Part shown: piece by piece, positions 1 to 10,624 of the stretch
How the letters are laid out: each line of letters starts with the position of its first letter
How positions within the stretch are numbered: the stretch's first letter is position 1
Source of the DNA: Carpediemonas membranifera
Lineage: Eukaryota > Fornicata
Assembly: GCA_019828565.1 (NCBI GenBank)
Contig: JAHDYR010000069.1
Span: 124,001-188,000 of the forward strand
DNA: 64,000 bases
Direction: 5' to 3'
Program-made: the position numbers and the translations under genes
The notes under the pieces: model-generated
What the model saw: the letters and a program-made list of their open reading frames with translations, nothing else
Databases searched by the model: none
Told to the model about the DNA's origin: nothing

Positions 1-19
1 TATCATCAGCCACACGGGC

Positions 20-1021
20 ATGACTGCCACATCAGCCCGCGATATTGATGTGAGCGAGCTCCAGATTCCCCCGGAACTCTCTGACTGGTTGCTATTCACC
101 GGGGCACCATCTGCGATGTCCGCTGTGATGCCTAGCACCTTCTCGCAGGCTCTCAAGTCGGTCGGGCTGAGTGTTAACCAGCTTCGCTATGCGCCCACTG
201 TGCATGTCGATCTCAATCAGCTCAAGAAGCGGGTGATTGAGACACAAAGACGGACTGGCAGGCCCAGGGATCCGATCAAGGTTCGTAAGGTCATTAAGGA
301 CAAGCGCATCAGCCTGACCGATGAGCAGTTCAGGCATCAGTTGGCGTCCAGTCACTTAACGACCACGCGGCGCCCAACGATCCTCGATCTCAACCCGGAG
401 ATCCGAAGCTCTGCTGACCTGGTGCCGCCGACGCTCGATGACTGGCTTTACAACAAGCTCAGGATTAGGATGGTCCAGCTCCACGACCAGCGTAAGCCCG
501 AGGGGGGCGACACGGGGGAGGGTGAGTCTGACGATGAGGCGCTGTTTGACGAGACAGCTGGCGAGGCAGAGATGCCGGAGACCGCAGTGGAGGGCGAGTT
601 TGACGATGAGGCCGGGTTGGAGATGCTGGAAGGAGAGTGGGAGGATGAGGAGAGTTCAGACAGCGATGCCGAGGATAGCCTCGTCGACAACCTGTCATTT
701 GTTCAGTCACAACAGGTTGAGTGTGATATGTCTGAGAGAGATACCGATGAGGGTGTCCGTAGCGGGGCCAATGGAAGTGGGCTCGCTCCGCTCTATGACG
801 CTATGAAGACCAGGGAGCCCAGCAGACGCATTCGCCTTCGCCGCTATCACGAGAGCGAGTCAGACTTGGGCAGCAGCAGCGACAGCGAGGACGGGATGCC
901 GAAGCTGCCCGTTGAGGCCTTTGAGCACATCCGTGATGCCGGGATGACAACTGTGAGGCTGACGAGGGCCGAGTATGACGACCTGATGGAGAAGAGAGAG
1001 CAGGAAAAGCACCAGAAGTAA
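20..1021 (+). CDS. Unknown acidic protein (open at left edge)
   Basis: The frame runs from an ATG at 20 to a TAA and would give 333 residues. No stop codon precedes the ATG in the 19 bases available, so the true start may lie outside the window. Residues 1-160 are mixed and partly basic. Residues 160-220 are very acidic (runs of Glu/Asp and Gly/Ser). A second Ser/Asp-rich acidic patch lies near 275-292, next to Arg-rich stretches. There is no signal peptide or membrane segment, and I recognise no domain. The TAA sits inside AGTAAAT (1017-1023), a motif seen at other gene ends here. It lies next to broken genes at 1.6-5.6 kb and could be accessory, but it is itself intact as far as visible. 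Confidence 0.55.
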   Translation: MTATSARDIDVSELQIPPELSDWLLFTGAPSAMSAVMPSTFSQALKSVGLSVNQLRYAPTVHVDLNQLKKRVIETQRRTGRPRDPIKVRKVIKDKRISLTDEQFRHQLASSHLTTTRRPTILDLNPEIRSSADLVPPTLDDWLYNKLRIRMVQLHDQRKPEGGDTGEGESDDEALFDETAGEAEMPETAVEGEFDDEAGLEMLEGEWEDEESSDSDAEDSLVDNLSFVQSQQVECDMSERDTDEGVRSGANGSGLAPLYDAMKTREPSRRIRLRRYHESESDLGSSSDSEDGMPKLPVEAFEHIRDAGMTTVRLTRAEYDDLMEKREQEKHQK

Positions 1022-1151
1022 ATGGCGAGTGATTATCAACTGGATGCAGAGGCTGAGCGGCGTAACTAGCCTGCCAGGGTCCGTGTACACAGTATGTGTC
1101 TTGGCCAAGCTTGACTTCGTCGGTTGGCCGAAAAAGCATAAACTGCACGGG

Positions 1152-1180
1152 TCCAGGTCGGCAACCGTTGCCGACCTGGA
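1152..1180. repeat. Perfect 29-bp palindrome
   Basis: Two 14-bp arms (1152-1165 and 1167-1180) are exact reverse complements around a single central C. The site is 131 bp downstream of the acidic gene, in the otherwise gene-free stretch 1022-1646. It could be a hairpin at an RNA 3' end or a protein-binding dyad. Nothing else in that stretch is recognisable. Confidence 0.85.
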
Positions 1181-1646
1181 AGCCGCTCCTTGGGCGTTGA
1201 AGAACAGAAGAGAAAGCGATCAGCGATGCTTTTATGCAGTATTAAGCAGGTTGTGCGCGTCAAATGTCCGGTAATGCATTCGTCACCATCTAATCAACAT
1301 CAACTCTTTTTCTCGGCAATGCAGAGGAGAATGCCCGTCACTAAAGGATGATTTGGTACTAACAGGCTTTAATAAGCATGTCAAGCCTGTGATCACGATA
1401 ACAGCCTTCAATAACTACATCAAGGCAATACATCAAGAAGATTGTTTAAAGAGACGGCGGGGAGCAAGATGCAGGGAGAGCGGCAGGGAAACGAAGGCAT
1501 GGGGACAGGAGCCCGAGAAGAGCGCCTGGAGAACGGTGAGGAAGAACGGCGGGGAAGAGCAGCCGGGCGCATGGGTACACACATCTGTCATCATGTGGCA
1601 TCAACATTGCCACAGTGGTCAACTCAATAACAAGCAATGTCTTCAT

Positions 1647-2928
1647 TTACTCACTGTTCTGGATCACCAATTCGTACGACGAGTAACAGTCGGGACAGAG
1701 CCGAATCTTGGGAATCGACTTGCCACAGATGACAATCTTCAGCAGCTCCATCTGTACGCAGTTGGCAGAGTTACAGAACCAGTGCCCGCACTGCCTACAG
1801 TGCACGGCTGAGTCGTTGCGTCGGCATGCGTAACACTTCTTCTCATTGAGGCAATAGCTACACGTGTATTTCCAGCGACCCTTAGTGGACTCGGCCCAGT
1901 TCTTGTTCTTTCCAGTCTTAGGCCGGGGAGGGACACAGCGTGAGTTGTCGTGGAAGTTCACTTTGCATTCCTGGCAAGTCACAAACTTTGACGTCACGCG
2001 ATTGTCGATCCAGTCCAGACTGTGGCAATGGCCGCAACAGAAACAAAGCAGCCTATTCTGAATGTCGAGAATCGAGAAAGAATCATCACCGACCTCAGAC
2101 ACATCGTCATCGTTGTCCCCTTGGCTGGCCAGACGTGCCTCCACGGTGGCGAGCCTCTGATCGACACTCATCGCGACACGGTGAACATCGTGCAGCACAA
2201 TCGACTCGCGAGGCGCTTGAGGGGAAGCTGGAGAGGGAACCGAAGTGGGACCGGACGATGAGTGCAGGAAAGGCTCACTTTTCACGCAAAGCTTTTGCTT
2301 CACGTGTGTAAGGGCGGGGGTGGCAGGGTTGGGGATTTCAACTGTTCTGCACTTGCCCACAAATCTCTCCGGGTCATTGATATCGGGCACACAGAGATTA
2401 AAGTCTCGGGAGTCGAGATTATCTGGCACAGGAATATTGAGTCTCGACAGGACGGATCTGATCGCGCTGGTTAGCTCCGAACGGACTGGGCGAGGAGCTC
2501 TTGCAGAGAGCATGGACAACCTTGGGTTTCCCGTCAGATATGGCCACAGTCACCCCCATCGTCTCAGCCCAATCTCGGACGTTCTTCGCAACAACCCTTC
2601 CCATCGAGACGCCAGGTTTCAACTTCAGCTCATCGAGGAAGTCCGGTGTTTCGGAGCACGGCTGAAGAAACGACACGATGATGTGGTTGAACGCATTTCC
2701 GAGCTTTTTGATGGACAGGCCAGTTGGGTCTGAGTCAAAGACGTCAAACGCAAACGTGAAGAAGGCCTTAAGCATGCCCATCATGAGAATTGACCGGCAA
2801 GTACTCAAAGCGGTTGTGTTCCACTTCGTCATCGGTCTCGATCTCTTAGAAACAGCCTTAACTGCATGATCGTCCGCCATGTTCTCATTTACGGCCGCGC
2901 GCTTCGTTTCTAGCTCCGTTTCTGTCAT
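1647..2928 (-). pseudogene. Cys-rich zinc-finger protein gene in two frames
   Basis: The upstream frame starts with ATG at 2928 and runs to 2419 (169 aa). A second frame overlaps it by about 100 bp and runs to a stop at 1647 (its first ATG is at 2513). A +1 frame change near 2515-2522 would join them into one protein of roughly 420 residues. The C-terminal about 115 residues are Cys/His rich, with at least seven CxxC or CxxxC pairs. These include CFCCGHCH, CQEC, CSYC, CYAC, CRQCGHWFC and CPDC, so a multi-zinc treble-clef or PHD/RING-like cluster is likely. No AG-ending mini-intron fits both frames cleanly, so I favour a frameshift (decay, sequencing error or programmed). It is divergent from the next broken gene, whose ATG is about 190 bp away. 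Function unknown. Confidence 0.5.
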
Positions 2929-3118
2929 TCCAGAGTAGATTTTCTACTAAAAATTGGCATTGTTACAACCAATCATTAACATTAATAGAGAAGGAGAATA
3001 AAGACTCACCAGCCCGCGGCCAATCGTGACCCAGGTTCGCATCAGACGTCGAAAGAGACGAGTTAAACATGAGGCTGGGCAATTGTCTTCTGAGCTAATC
3101 CTTAACCTTTCAAAGAGG

Positions 3119-5637
3119 ATGCTAATACCGAAGTGGACGCTATTACACGGCACTATTTATGCTCCTCAAGAGGATACTGGCATCAACACCATTCTATGCA
3201 GCGTGTACCTTTCCATTGACTCAGATAACGTCAGCACACATCGGTTTCGTGTTTCCAAAGCTCCCCAACGCCGTGAGTTCGTCCAGGTTGTTCAAGAGTT
3301 GCTCAGTGCAGGATATATATGTCGCCAGGATGTTTCAAAGCAGCTGTACCCCTCTCCGACTGCCACATCTATCGCTGCGGAGAAGAGGAATCACACGACT
3401 TACCCAAGAGCCTACGTGAAGCATACATCCGCAGTTGACACTCTCGCAGCCGAGAATGAGTGTCTACGGAAGCGTCTGGCCGACACGGAGCGCCTGATTC
3501 AACTAACGAACCAGCTCAAGTCCATCACAAACGGATACAATGCCGTTAACGACGAGATCCGCATAATGAACTCTCTTGCAGGTAGGCTTAACCTTGATAT
3601 TGTGCGGATATCTCCTGTTACCTCGAAGATCAAGTCTCTCGCGTGTAATATCCAGAATATGGAGGAGATAGAATCACTTCTCCAATCTGACACCGCTTGG
3701 AAGAGATTTATCCGCAGTCACGTTCCCGCCAACATTCAGCACAGGGTAACGGCGAGAAGGTCTGATCAGGCCAATCAGGAATATGAGCTCGACCTCATCA
3801 CCCATGTCGAAGCTCCTCTTGATGTTGTACGATCATCTATTCAGGGCGACTCGGCCCATGCAGAGCACGTTGCAGGAAAGATCGTCGTCTTCTATGACTC
3901 AGAGCAGGACCGTGAGACTCACTATAGCATCATGAAAGAGCAAGGCCTCACCCCTCGGATGCAGACGAGTGCAAGATATACCCATGTATATCATGCATCA
4001 TTTGATATCATGGAGTATTATCGCCAAGCGGTTGCATTCCCCGTATCGCTGGAGACGTCACGATCCGGGCGCAAGAGTGCAGCTCGGACATTAAGACGAC
4101 AGAGTCATTCCGCTGAGACGGGGACGATCCCACTCGTGTTAGAGTTGTGGGTCGATGCGTGGAGAGGGCTGACAACCGCTGTTAAGATTCGTTTCCTCGA
4201 CGACTCCCACAAAGTCTTTCCGTCTGGTGCGACTCCTCCTTTCCGGATTCTTGAATACAACGGCCCAGAAAGTCTCATCACTGAGCATTTTGCCTTCATT
4301 GAACAGTCCATCGAGAGCACACACCGCGAGGTGCTGGAAGTCAGGAACACGGGTCTCCTCTGCCGAGTAACGCGTGTCTTTATTATCGCTGACCATCCAG
4401 CCATGTCCAAGGTTTGCGGGGCACTCATTGGAGGCAATTACCCCTCGCCATTCAGTCCCGTTCATTCGAAGAACAAGGGCTGGAGTCCCTTTGGTCGCAC
4501 CCCGCGCTGCACCTTGGCAGATATCCTGCTGGCGAAGCATAAGTCACAGTTCGACACTATTATGGACAGAGAGGCCAAATGGGGATCCTTCTATAACCAT
4601 CAGAAGAAGTGCATCGCTCCCACTTTGTTTGAGACGTCGACTGCGTCGCTGCCCAGAGACTGCGTCTTCTTATTCCCTCCAATCATGCATGTCAGTCATG
4701 ACTTTGTGTCGTTGATTCATGCCATGTGCCGCATGTTCAAGCCAGAGCCAATTGACCCAGAGAGCGACCCTCGTCAAATTAAGGAGGTGAAGGAACGCGA
4801 TGCTAGCGAATCTGGCGTCGTTTGAGCCACCCAGCCGTACGACGGGCTGCAACGAGCAAGTCAAGGGGAGAAAGATGATAGCATCGATTGGACTTAAGCT
4901 GCATCGTGCGTTCCCGCCCCCCGTGCAGTCATTATTCATACTCGCTGCATACCTCCAGGAGCACTACTATTCCCACGAGGATGTAACTGAGAACATGGTC
5001 GTGTGGCATCGCTTGACAGCACTTCTCGTGCACCTCTTCTCTGTGACCATGTGTCTTAGCACATCTAACACGGTTGCCCCAGACATTCCGATCCGTCAAC
5101 CAGCTGCGACTCCCGATACGGCGCCGTGTGTTGATACACTTCACGGATTGGCGCGTATTGCCGCGCTGCCGGATATACAAGCGAAGACTCGGGCTTCCTT
5201 TGGTCGAGTCATCGAAGAGTGCTTTGAACGTGATTTCATTGGGAATCAGGAGAGTCGAGTGCGATTGCGTCAGAACCAGACGGTTCTTGAGAGCACTATT
5301 CTGAAGGAGCAGGTTGAGTTGCTGTTCAGATGCCTTCGTGGAGTGATTTCCTACGGAAGACGCGAAACAGATGTCCCACCCCAGTCACCCCTGAAACATA
5401 TGCGCATTCATAAGTGTTGTAAGGATGCCAATTGGTGGCTTCGTATCCGGAGTGTGCATTCTAAGACGCTGACAGCGACTGAGTGCCAAAAAGCTGCACA
5501 TGGTGTTTACGAAGGAAGTCAACGGCCTATGGCGCACTGTCTTGTCGAAAGCAGACTGTACCTTTGACTCAGACTGGCTGTATGTTCCCATTCACGAGCA
5601 GGGACACACTCTTGATGTTTGCATATGTAAGAGATAG
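3119..5637 (+). pseudogene. Large unknown gene broken across three frames
   Basis: The frame opens without an ATG upstream; the first ATG is at 3119 and the frame ends with TGA at 4825 (568 aa). A second frame carries on from an ATG at 4800 to 5567. A third frame, readable as coding from about 5479 (ATG 5500), ends with TAG at 5637. Read together they suggest one protein of about 830 residues interrupted at about 4800 and 5490. Residues 100-140 from the ATG look like a coiled coil (Leu/Glu/Arg heptads). The middle has acidic/aromatic stretches that loosely recall DDE-type transposases (a WVDAWRG segment, then an ADHPAMSKVCGA segment about 105 residues on), but I cannot assign a family. The first junction could be an intron of 46 or 49 nt ending at AAG before GGG; the second has no good intron. 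Confidence 0.4.
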
Positions 5638-6716
5638 TAAAGATCGGATTTAGTCTCGCGGTCAATCTCACGTGGCCCAGAGCAGCGTGCTCCTGGAATC
5701 AACAGGGCATAAAACACCCTGCGTATTCCGGTAGCACACCGTTCTGACTCATACGTCCGTCTCTGGTTGTCGTATACAGGTCTATTTACGTGTTTGGCGA
5801 TGGCGCTCCCTTAAATCTGCTTGAACAGCGTGTCGTGGCTGTCAGTATGCTGCAAATGTCTCAGCGAGAAAGGAGTCACCAATCGCGTTCAGCTTTCTTG
5901 TTTCTCGCCTGATAAGGCTCGTAATATCGTTCAAGCGTGAATCTATGAAGTAATGGGACTGAATGGCCTCTATTGCGTCAATTTCTTGCGTAATCGTTGT
6001 TGAATGGCCTAGAATAGATGTTGCAGCTGCTTCCAGCTCCTGTTGCATAGTATATGCTGTGTTTTGGATAATTGGTCGTGTTCAGGCAGAATTTTTTCGT
6101 GCAAAGTGCAGGCTAATACGCGCCCTTAAACTGTGGGATCAGCCGATGGGTAAATATACTGAGAAAAAACCATATAGCTGAGTTCACTGTCTTGTGCTGA
6201 ATACGGTGGTGCCATTTATTTCTCTGAATCGCTAAGTTTTGTCAGCGTTGACCGCGCACGACCGGTCGTCCTTACGCGATGTCACCAACACCATCATATT
6301 CTTCCCCCCTGATATTCTACGTGTCCCCCAGTCTGGATTCGTGGTCTGCAATATTCACAGAGATATTCGCCTTCTCTTTCGCGAATTTGACTCTGATCAA
6401 GTCGAAAAACGAAAAAACGACCATATCTCGAAATCTACACGTTGGAATCGGTACCAGAGTGATTTTGCGCATATGTACATCCCGTCAGCAGTCTGCAAAA
6501 TCACTCTCATACCGATTCCAACGTGTCAATTTTGAGATATTGCTCGTTTCATCGTTTTGCCTTAACCTGCGTCGCAAAGAAGTCGAAATCAGTGCTTAGA
6601 CCGCACTGTACCTCTTTACAGGCTCTCTGCATACGCGCTTTAGTATGCAATGAAGGTATTCATTTTCCCGTAAATTGTTTAAATTCAATGAATACTTCAT
6701 TTTCGGTCCGGAAGAA
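5638..6716. other. Gene-free stretch with an inverted repeat
   Basis: I find no convincing gene here. A 68-codon minus-strand frame (6048 to 5842) begins with ATG and is predicted helical and charged, but it has no recognisable family or flanking signals. The base composition is more AT-rich than the neighbouring genes. The stretch contains the inverted repeat at 6437-6526 and is bounded on the right by the palindromes at 6718-6775. Confidence 0.5.
6437..6526. repeat. Imperfect inverted repeat, 32-bp arms
   Basis: The arms 6437-6468 and 6495-6526 match at 30 of 32 positions and are separated by 26 bp. Weaker complementarity continues outward for about 30-35 bp on each side (roughly 6402-6436 against 6527-6562), so the whole dyad is near 160 bp. 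It could be a small non-autonomous element or the fold of a non-coding RNA. No target-site duplication is obvious. Confidence 0.8.
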
Positions 6717-6717
6717 A

Positions 6718-6775
6718 TAGATAATCTAGGGTTTTTAGGCCCTAGATTATCTAGAAAAAATCGTAGATTATCTAC
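6718..6775. repeat. Paired AT-rich palindromes at retroelement edge
   Basis: A perfect 14-bp inverted repeat (6718-6731 and 6740-6753) surrounds an 8-nt loop. It is followed by a 13-bp palindrome with one central base (6763-6775). Both contain the same TAGAT-ATCTA core. They sit immediately beyond the 3' (left) end of the minus-strand retroelement homology, so they may mark its terminus, an insertion target or a terminator-like hairpin. Confidence 0.75.
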
Positions 6776-6828
6776 CGACTTTCACAGTATGAGGAGCTGG
6801 TTGGTCGGACGGCCAGGAGCTGCAGCCA

Positions 6829-7757
6829 CTACTTGAGGTCTGCTGTGTAGGGGTGGATGTCGACCCAGTTCTCCGTGGCAGAAGGGAGCGTGCGGAGCTT
6901 CAGGGTAGCCCGTCTTGCAGAGGTGGCGAAGAAGGAGAGCTTGCCTACGATCTTCGCCCAGTCTTTCGCGCGGATGCGCTTCTTGACGAGTGCTTCTGAT
7001 AGGGCCTCTGCGTACCTCTTGGCCTTGTCGGCGGGGAGACGGATGGTGTTGGACGTGGTGTTCAGGAGCAGGCCAAGGAATTCTATGCACTGGCACGGTG
7101 TTAAGATGCACTTCTCCAGCGACGGGATGAGGCCCAGTGCCTCCATCGTCTTGATGATCTTGGGTATTTCCTTGCTGAGGTGGTCTCTGCTGTCGGCTGA
7201 CAGTAAGAAGTCGTCGAGGTAGACGTTGATGATTACCTTGTGGCGGAGGCGATGACCTTTGCTACCTGGACCATAGCGGACTGGAAGAAATAAGGCGCGG
7301 CGGTCCAACCGAAGCCTAGCGTGCGGTATTGGAACGCCCGACCGTCGGGCAGAGCGATGCCCAGGAGCGGTTTGTCCGAGTTTCTGATGGCCAGCTGTGA
7401 GTAGCCGGATCTTAGGTCTATCTTGGCCATCCAGGCCTGGCTGGAGAGTGTGTTGATGGCACGACGTATGCCGAACAGACGGAAGGAGCGGCGTTCGCGT
7501 GTGACCGTGTTCAGTCGCCTCAGGTCGTGGATCACTCTTATGTCTTCCCCCTTGGGGACAGCAAACAGCGGGGCGCTGTGCTTGAGCTGACTGAGGGGCG
7601 TCGGCTCGATGATTCCTTGTTGTGTCATTGATTCGAGCTTCGGAAGTATCCTCGGGTCGATGGTACTCTGTGGTGCTGCCGGTGGTGGAGGCGCTGTGAT
7701 CTCTACGGGGATTCCGTCTCGTACCCACGCTACTACTGCTGGAGATACCCTGAATTA
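6829..7757 (-). pseudogene. DIRS-like reverse transcriptase, frameshifted
   Basis: The polymerase core lies in one frame from 7628 to 7233. It shows the fingers motif around VIHDLRRLN, the palm motif around KIDLRSGYSQL and the region around RTLGFGWTAAPYFFQ. The catalytic box VYLDDFLL and the thumb, with EFLGLLLN, lie in another frame continuing to a stop at 6829. At least one single-base shift near 7235-7260, and another near the upstream join (about 7630-7700), break the protein. The sequence resembles DIRS/Ngaro reverse transcriptases (a LDD-type box followed by an FLGL segment). The catalytic aspartates are present, so the damage is to the frame, not to the active site. It ends before RNase H. 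Confidence 0.75.
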
Positions 7758-10527
7758 CCTCTGGCTGATTCCAGCAGTTTGGCACAGCCGGGTCCCTTGT
7801 CCTCATTTGCGCATTCGCATATGATGTTTGAGGTGAGTCATAACGGTTTCTCCTGCAACCACTCCTGATCATGTTCTGTTTCTGTTGCTGGTAGTATTCT
7901 CCTTTCTCTGGTAGTTTGTCTGACAGTGCTATGCCATATGCGCGACCGTGTGGCGGTGTGGTGCTACCGGAATACACGGGGCCTTCCCCTCGTTGATCCC
8001 AGGAGTGCCATATCCCTACCTGGCCGTCATATGCTCGTGACTGTCCTGCTGGGTTGCGCTATTTTCTCTGTGCCCTCCCGGTGCGTTCTTTTTGCTGATA
8101 GTTTGGTTGTCCCCTCATGACCTACTCTAGCTTGTAGTTGTTGTGAACTTTTTCCAGCGCTCTGATTCCTGTTCTGAGTCTTTCCCATACCTCTTTCGAT
8201 CTCCAGAGTAGCAGCTGCCAGAGTTTGCGTGTGGGTCGCTCGCTGTACCACCATCCTTGCGGTCCTCGTCTAATAGCCATGTGCTGGTCTTTCCTCTGGC
8301 TGATTCCAGCAGTTTGGCACAGCCGGGTCCCTTGTCCTCATTTGCGCATTCGCATATGATGTTTGAGGTGAGTCATAACGGTTTCTCCTGCAACCACTCC
8401 TGATCATGTTCTGTTTCTGTTGCTGGTAGTATTCTCCTTTCTCTGGTAGTTTGTCTGACAGTGCTATGCCATATGCGCGACCGTGTGGCGGTGTGGTGCT
8501 ACCGGAATACACGGGGCCTTCCCCTCGTTGATCCCAGGAGTGCCATATCCCTACCTGGCCGTCATATGCTCGTGACTGTCCTGCTGGGTTGCGCTATTTT
8601 CTCTGTGCCCTCCCGGTGCGTTCTTTTTGCTGATAGTTTGGTTGTCCCCTCATGACCTACTCTAGCTTGTAGTTGTTGTGAACTTTTTCCAGCGCTCTGA
8701 TTCCTGTTCTGAGTCTTTCCCATACCTCTTTCGATCTCCAGAGTAGCAGCTGCCAGAGTTTGCGTGTGGGTCGCTCGCTGTACCACCATCCTTGCGGTCC
8801 TCGTCTAATAGCCATGTGCTGGTCTTTCCTCTGGCTGATTCCAGCAGTTTGGCACAGCCGGGTCCCTTGTCCTCATTTGCGCATTCGCATATGATGTTTG
8901 AGGTGAGTCATAACGGTTTCTCCTGCAACCACTCCTGATCATGTTCTGTTTCTGTTGCTGGTAGTATTCTCCTTTCTCTGGTAGTTTGTCTGACAGTGCT
9001 ATGCCATATGCGCGACCGTGTGGCGGTGTGGTGCTACCGGAATACACGGGGCCTTCCCCTCGTTGATCCCAGGAGTGCCATATCCCTACCTGGCCGTCAT
9101 ATGCTCGTGACTGTCCTGCTGGGTTGCGCTATTTTCTCTGTGCCCTCCCGGTGCGTTCTTTTGCTGATAGTTTGGTTGTCCCCTCATGACCTACTCTAGC
9201 TTGTAGTTGTTGTGAACTTTTTCCAGCGCTCTGATTCCTGTTCTGAGTCTTTCCCATACCTCTTTCGATCTCCAGAGTAGCAGCTGCCAGAGTTTGCGTG
9301 TGGGTCGCTCGCTGTACCACCATCCTTGCGGTCCTCGTCTAATAGCCATGTGCTGGTCTTTCCTCTGGCTGATTCCAGCAGTTTGGCACAGCCGGGTCCC
9401 TTGTCCTCATTTGCGCATTCGCATATGATGTTTGAGGTGAGTCATAACGGTTTCTCCTGCAACCACTCCTGATCATGTTCTGTTTCTGTTGCTGGTAGTA
9501 TTCTCCTTTCTCTGGTAGTTTGTCTGACAGTGCTATGCCATATGCGCGACCGTGTGGCGGTGTGGTGCTACCGGAATACACGGGGCCTTCCCCTCGTTGA
9601 TCCCAGGAGTGCCATATCCCTACCTGGCCGTCATATGCTCGTGACTGTCCTGCTGGGTTGCGCTATTTTCTCTGTGCCCTCCCGGTGCGTTCTTTTTGCT
9701 GATAGTTTGGTTGTCCCCTCATGACCTACTCTAGCTTGTAGTTGTTGTGAACTTTTTCCAGCGCTCTGATTCCTGTTCTGAGTCTTTCCAATTCCTCTTT
9801 CGATCTCCAGAGTAGCAGCTGCCAGAGTTTGCGTGTGGGTCGCTCGCTGTACCACCATCCTTGCGGTCCTCGTCTAATAGCCATGTGCTGGTCTTTCCTC
9901 TGGCTGATTCCAGCAGTTTGGCACAGCCGGGTCCCTTGTCCTCATTTGCGCATTCGCATATGATGTTTGAGGTGAGTCATAACGGTTTCTCCTGCAACCA
10001 CTCCTGATCATGTTCTGTTTCTGTTGCTGGTAGTATTCTCCTTTCTCTGGTAGTTTGTCTGACAGTGCTATGCCATATGCGCGACCGTGTGGCGGTGTGG
10101 TGCTACCGGAATACACGGGGCCTTCCCCTCGTTGATCCCAGGAGTGCCATATCCCTACCTGGCCGTCATATGCTCGTGACTGTCCTGCTGGGTTGCGCTA
10201 TTTTCTCTGTGCCCTCCCGGTGCGTTCTTTTTGCTGATAGTTTGGTTGTCCCCTCATGACCTACTCTAGCTTGTAGTTGTTGTGAACTTTTTCCAGCGCT
10301 CTGATTCCTGTTCTGAGTCTTTCCCATACCTCTTTCGATCTCCAGAGTAGCAGCTGCCAGAGTTTGCGTGTGGGTCGCTCGCTGTACCACCATCCTTGCG
10401 GTCCTCGTCTAATAGCCATGTGCTGGTCTTTCCTCTGGCTGATTCCAGCAGTTTGGCACAGCCGGGTCCCTTGTCCTCATTTGCGCATTCGCATATGATG
10501 TTTGAGGTGAGTCATAACGGTTTCTCC
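7758..10527. repeat. 535-bp tandem repeat, about 5.2 copies
   Basis: Units begin at 7758, 8293, 8828, 9362, 9897 and 10432, giving periods of 535, 535, 534, 535 and 535 bp. The sixth copy stops after 96 bp at 10527. Copies are almost identical: I see one T deletion in the third copy (about 9160) and a short cluster of substitutions near 9790. On the minus strand each unit carries short frames: one of 52 codons starting MAIRRGPQGWW, one of 75 codons starting MVVQRATHTQ, and one of 80 codons starting MYSGSTTPPH. The last fuses into the reverse-transcriptase region in the copy nearest it. Because 535 is not a multiple of 3, the array cannot be one long reading frame. Confidence 0.97.
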
Positions 10528-10624
10528 CTTCCTGGGCCTTCCGTGTTCAGCTTGCTGTGTTGGTCGTGTGTTTAATTAGCGTGGTGTAAATGTAAAGGCT
10601 ACGTGTAAAGGTTATCTGTAACGT

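Larger units (their letters stand above)
6780..10527 (-). mobile_element. Damaged DIRS-like retrotransposon
   Basis: The reverse-transcriptase homology at the left plus the tandem array joined to it form one minus-strand unit. The element reads right to left: repeated gag-like upstream region (10527-7758), then reverse transcriptase (7757-6829). RNase H, methyltransferase-like and tyrosine recombinase domains expected of a full DIRS element are not visible, so it appears 3'-truncated near 6780. The borders are defined by where repeat or coding similarity stops. The assignment to the DIRS class rests on the reverse-transcriptase motif style alone. Confidence 0.65.

Noticed and set aside
1353-1811. 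A 152-codon plus-strand frame near ACTAACAG at about 1358
   Set aside because: It starts with a non-ATG codon and overlaps the zinc-finger gene's 3' part antisense. The ACTAACAG resembles an acceptor, but no exon with recognisable content follows.
7758-10527. Could the tandem array be a CRISPR or satellite centromere?
   Set aside because: Units are 535 bp without variable spacers, so not CRISPR. The array is short and joined to reverse-transcriptase sequence, so it is part of the retroelement.
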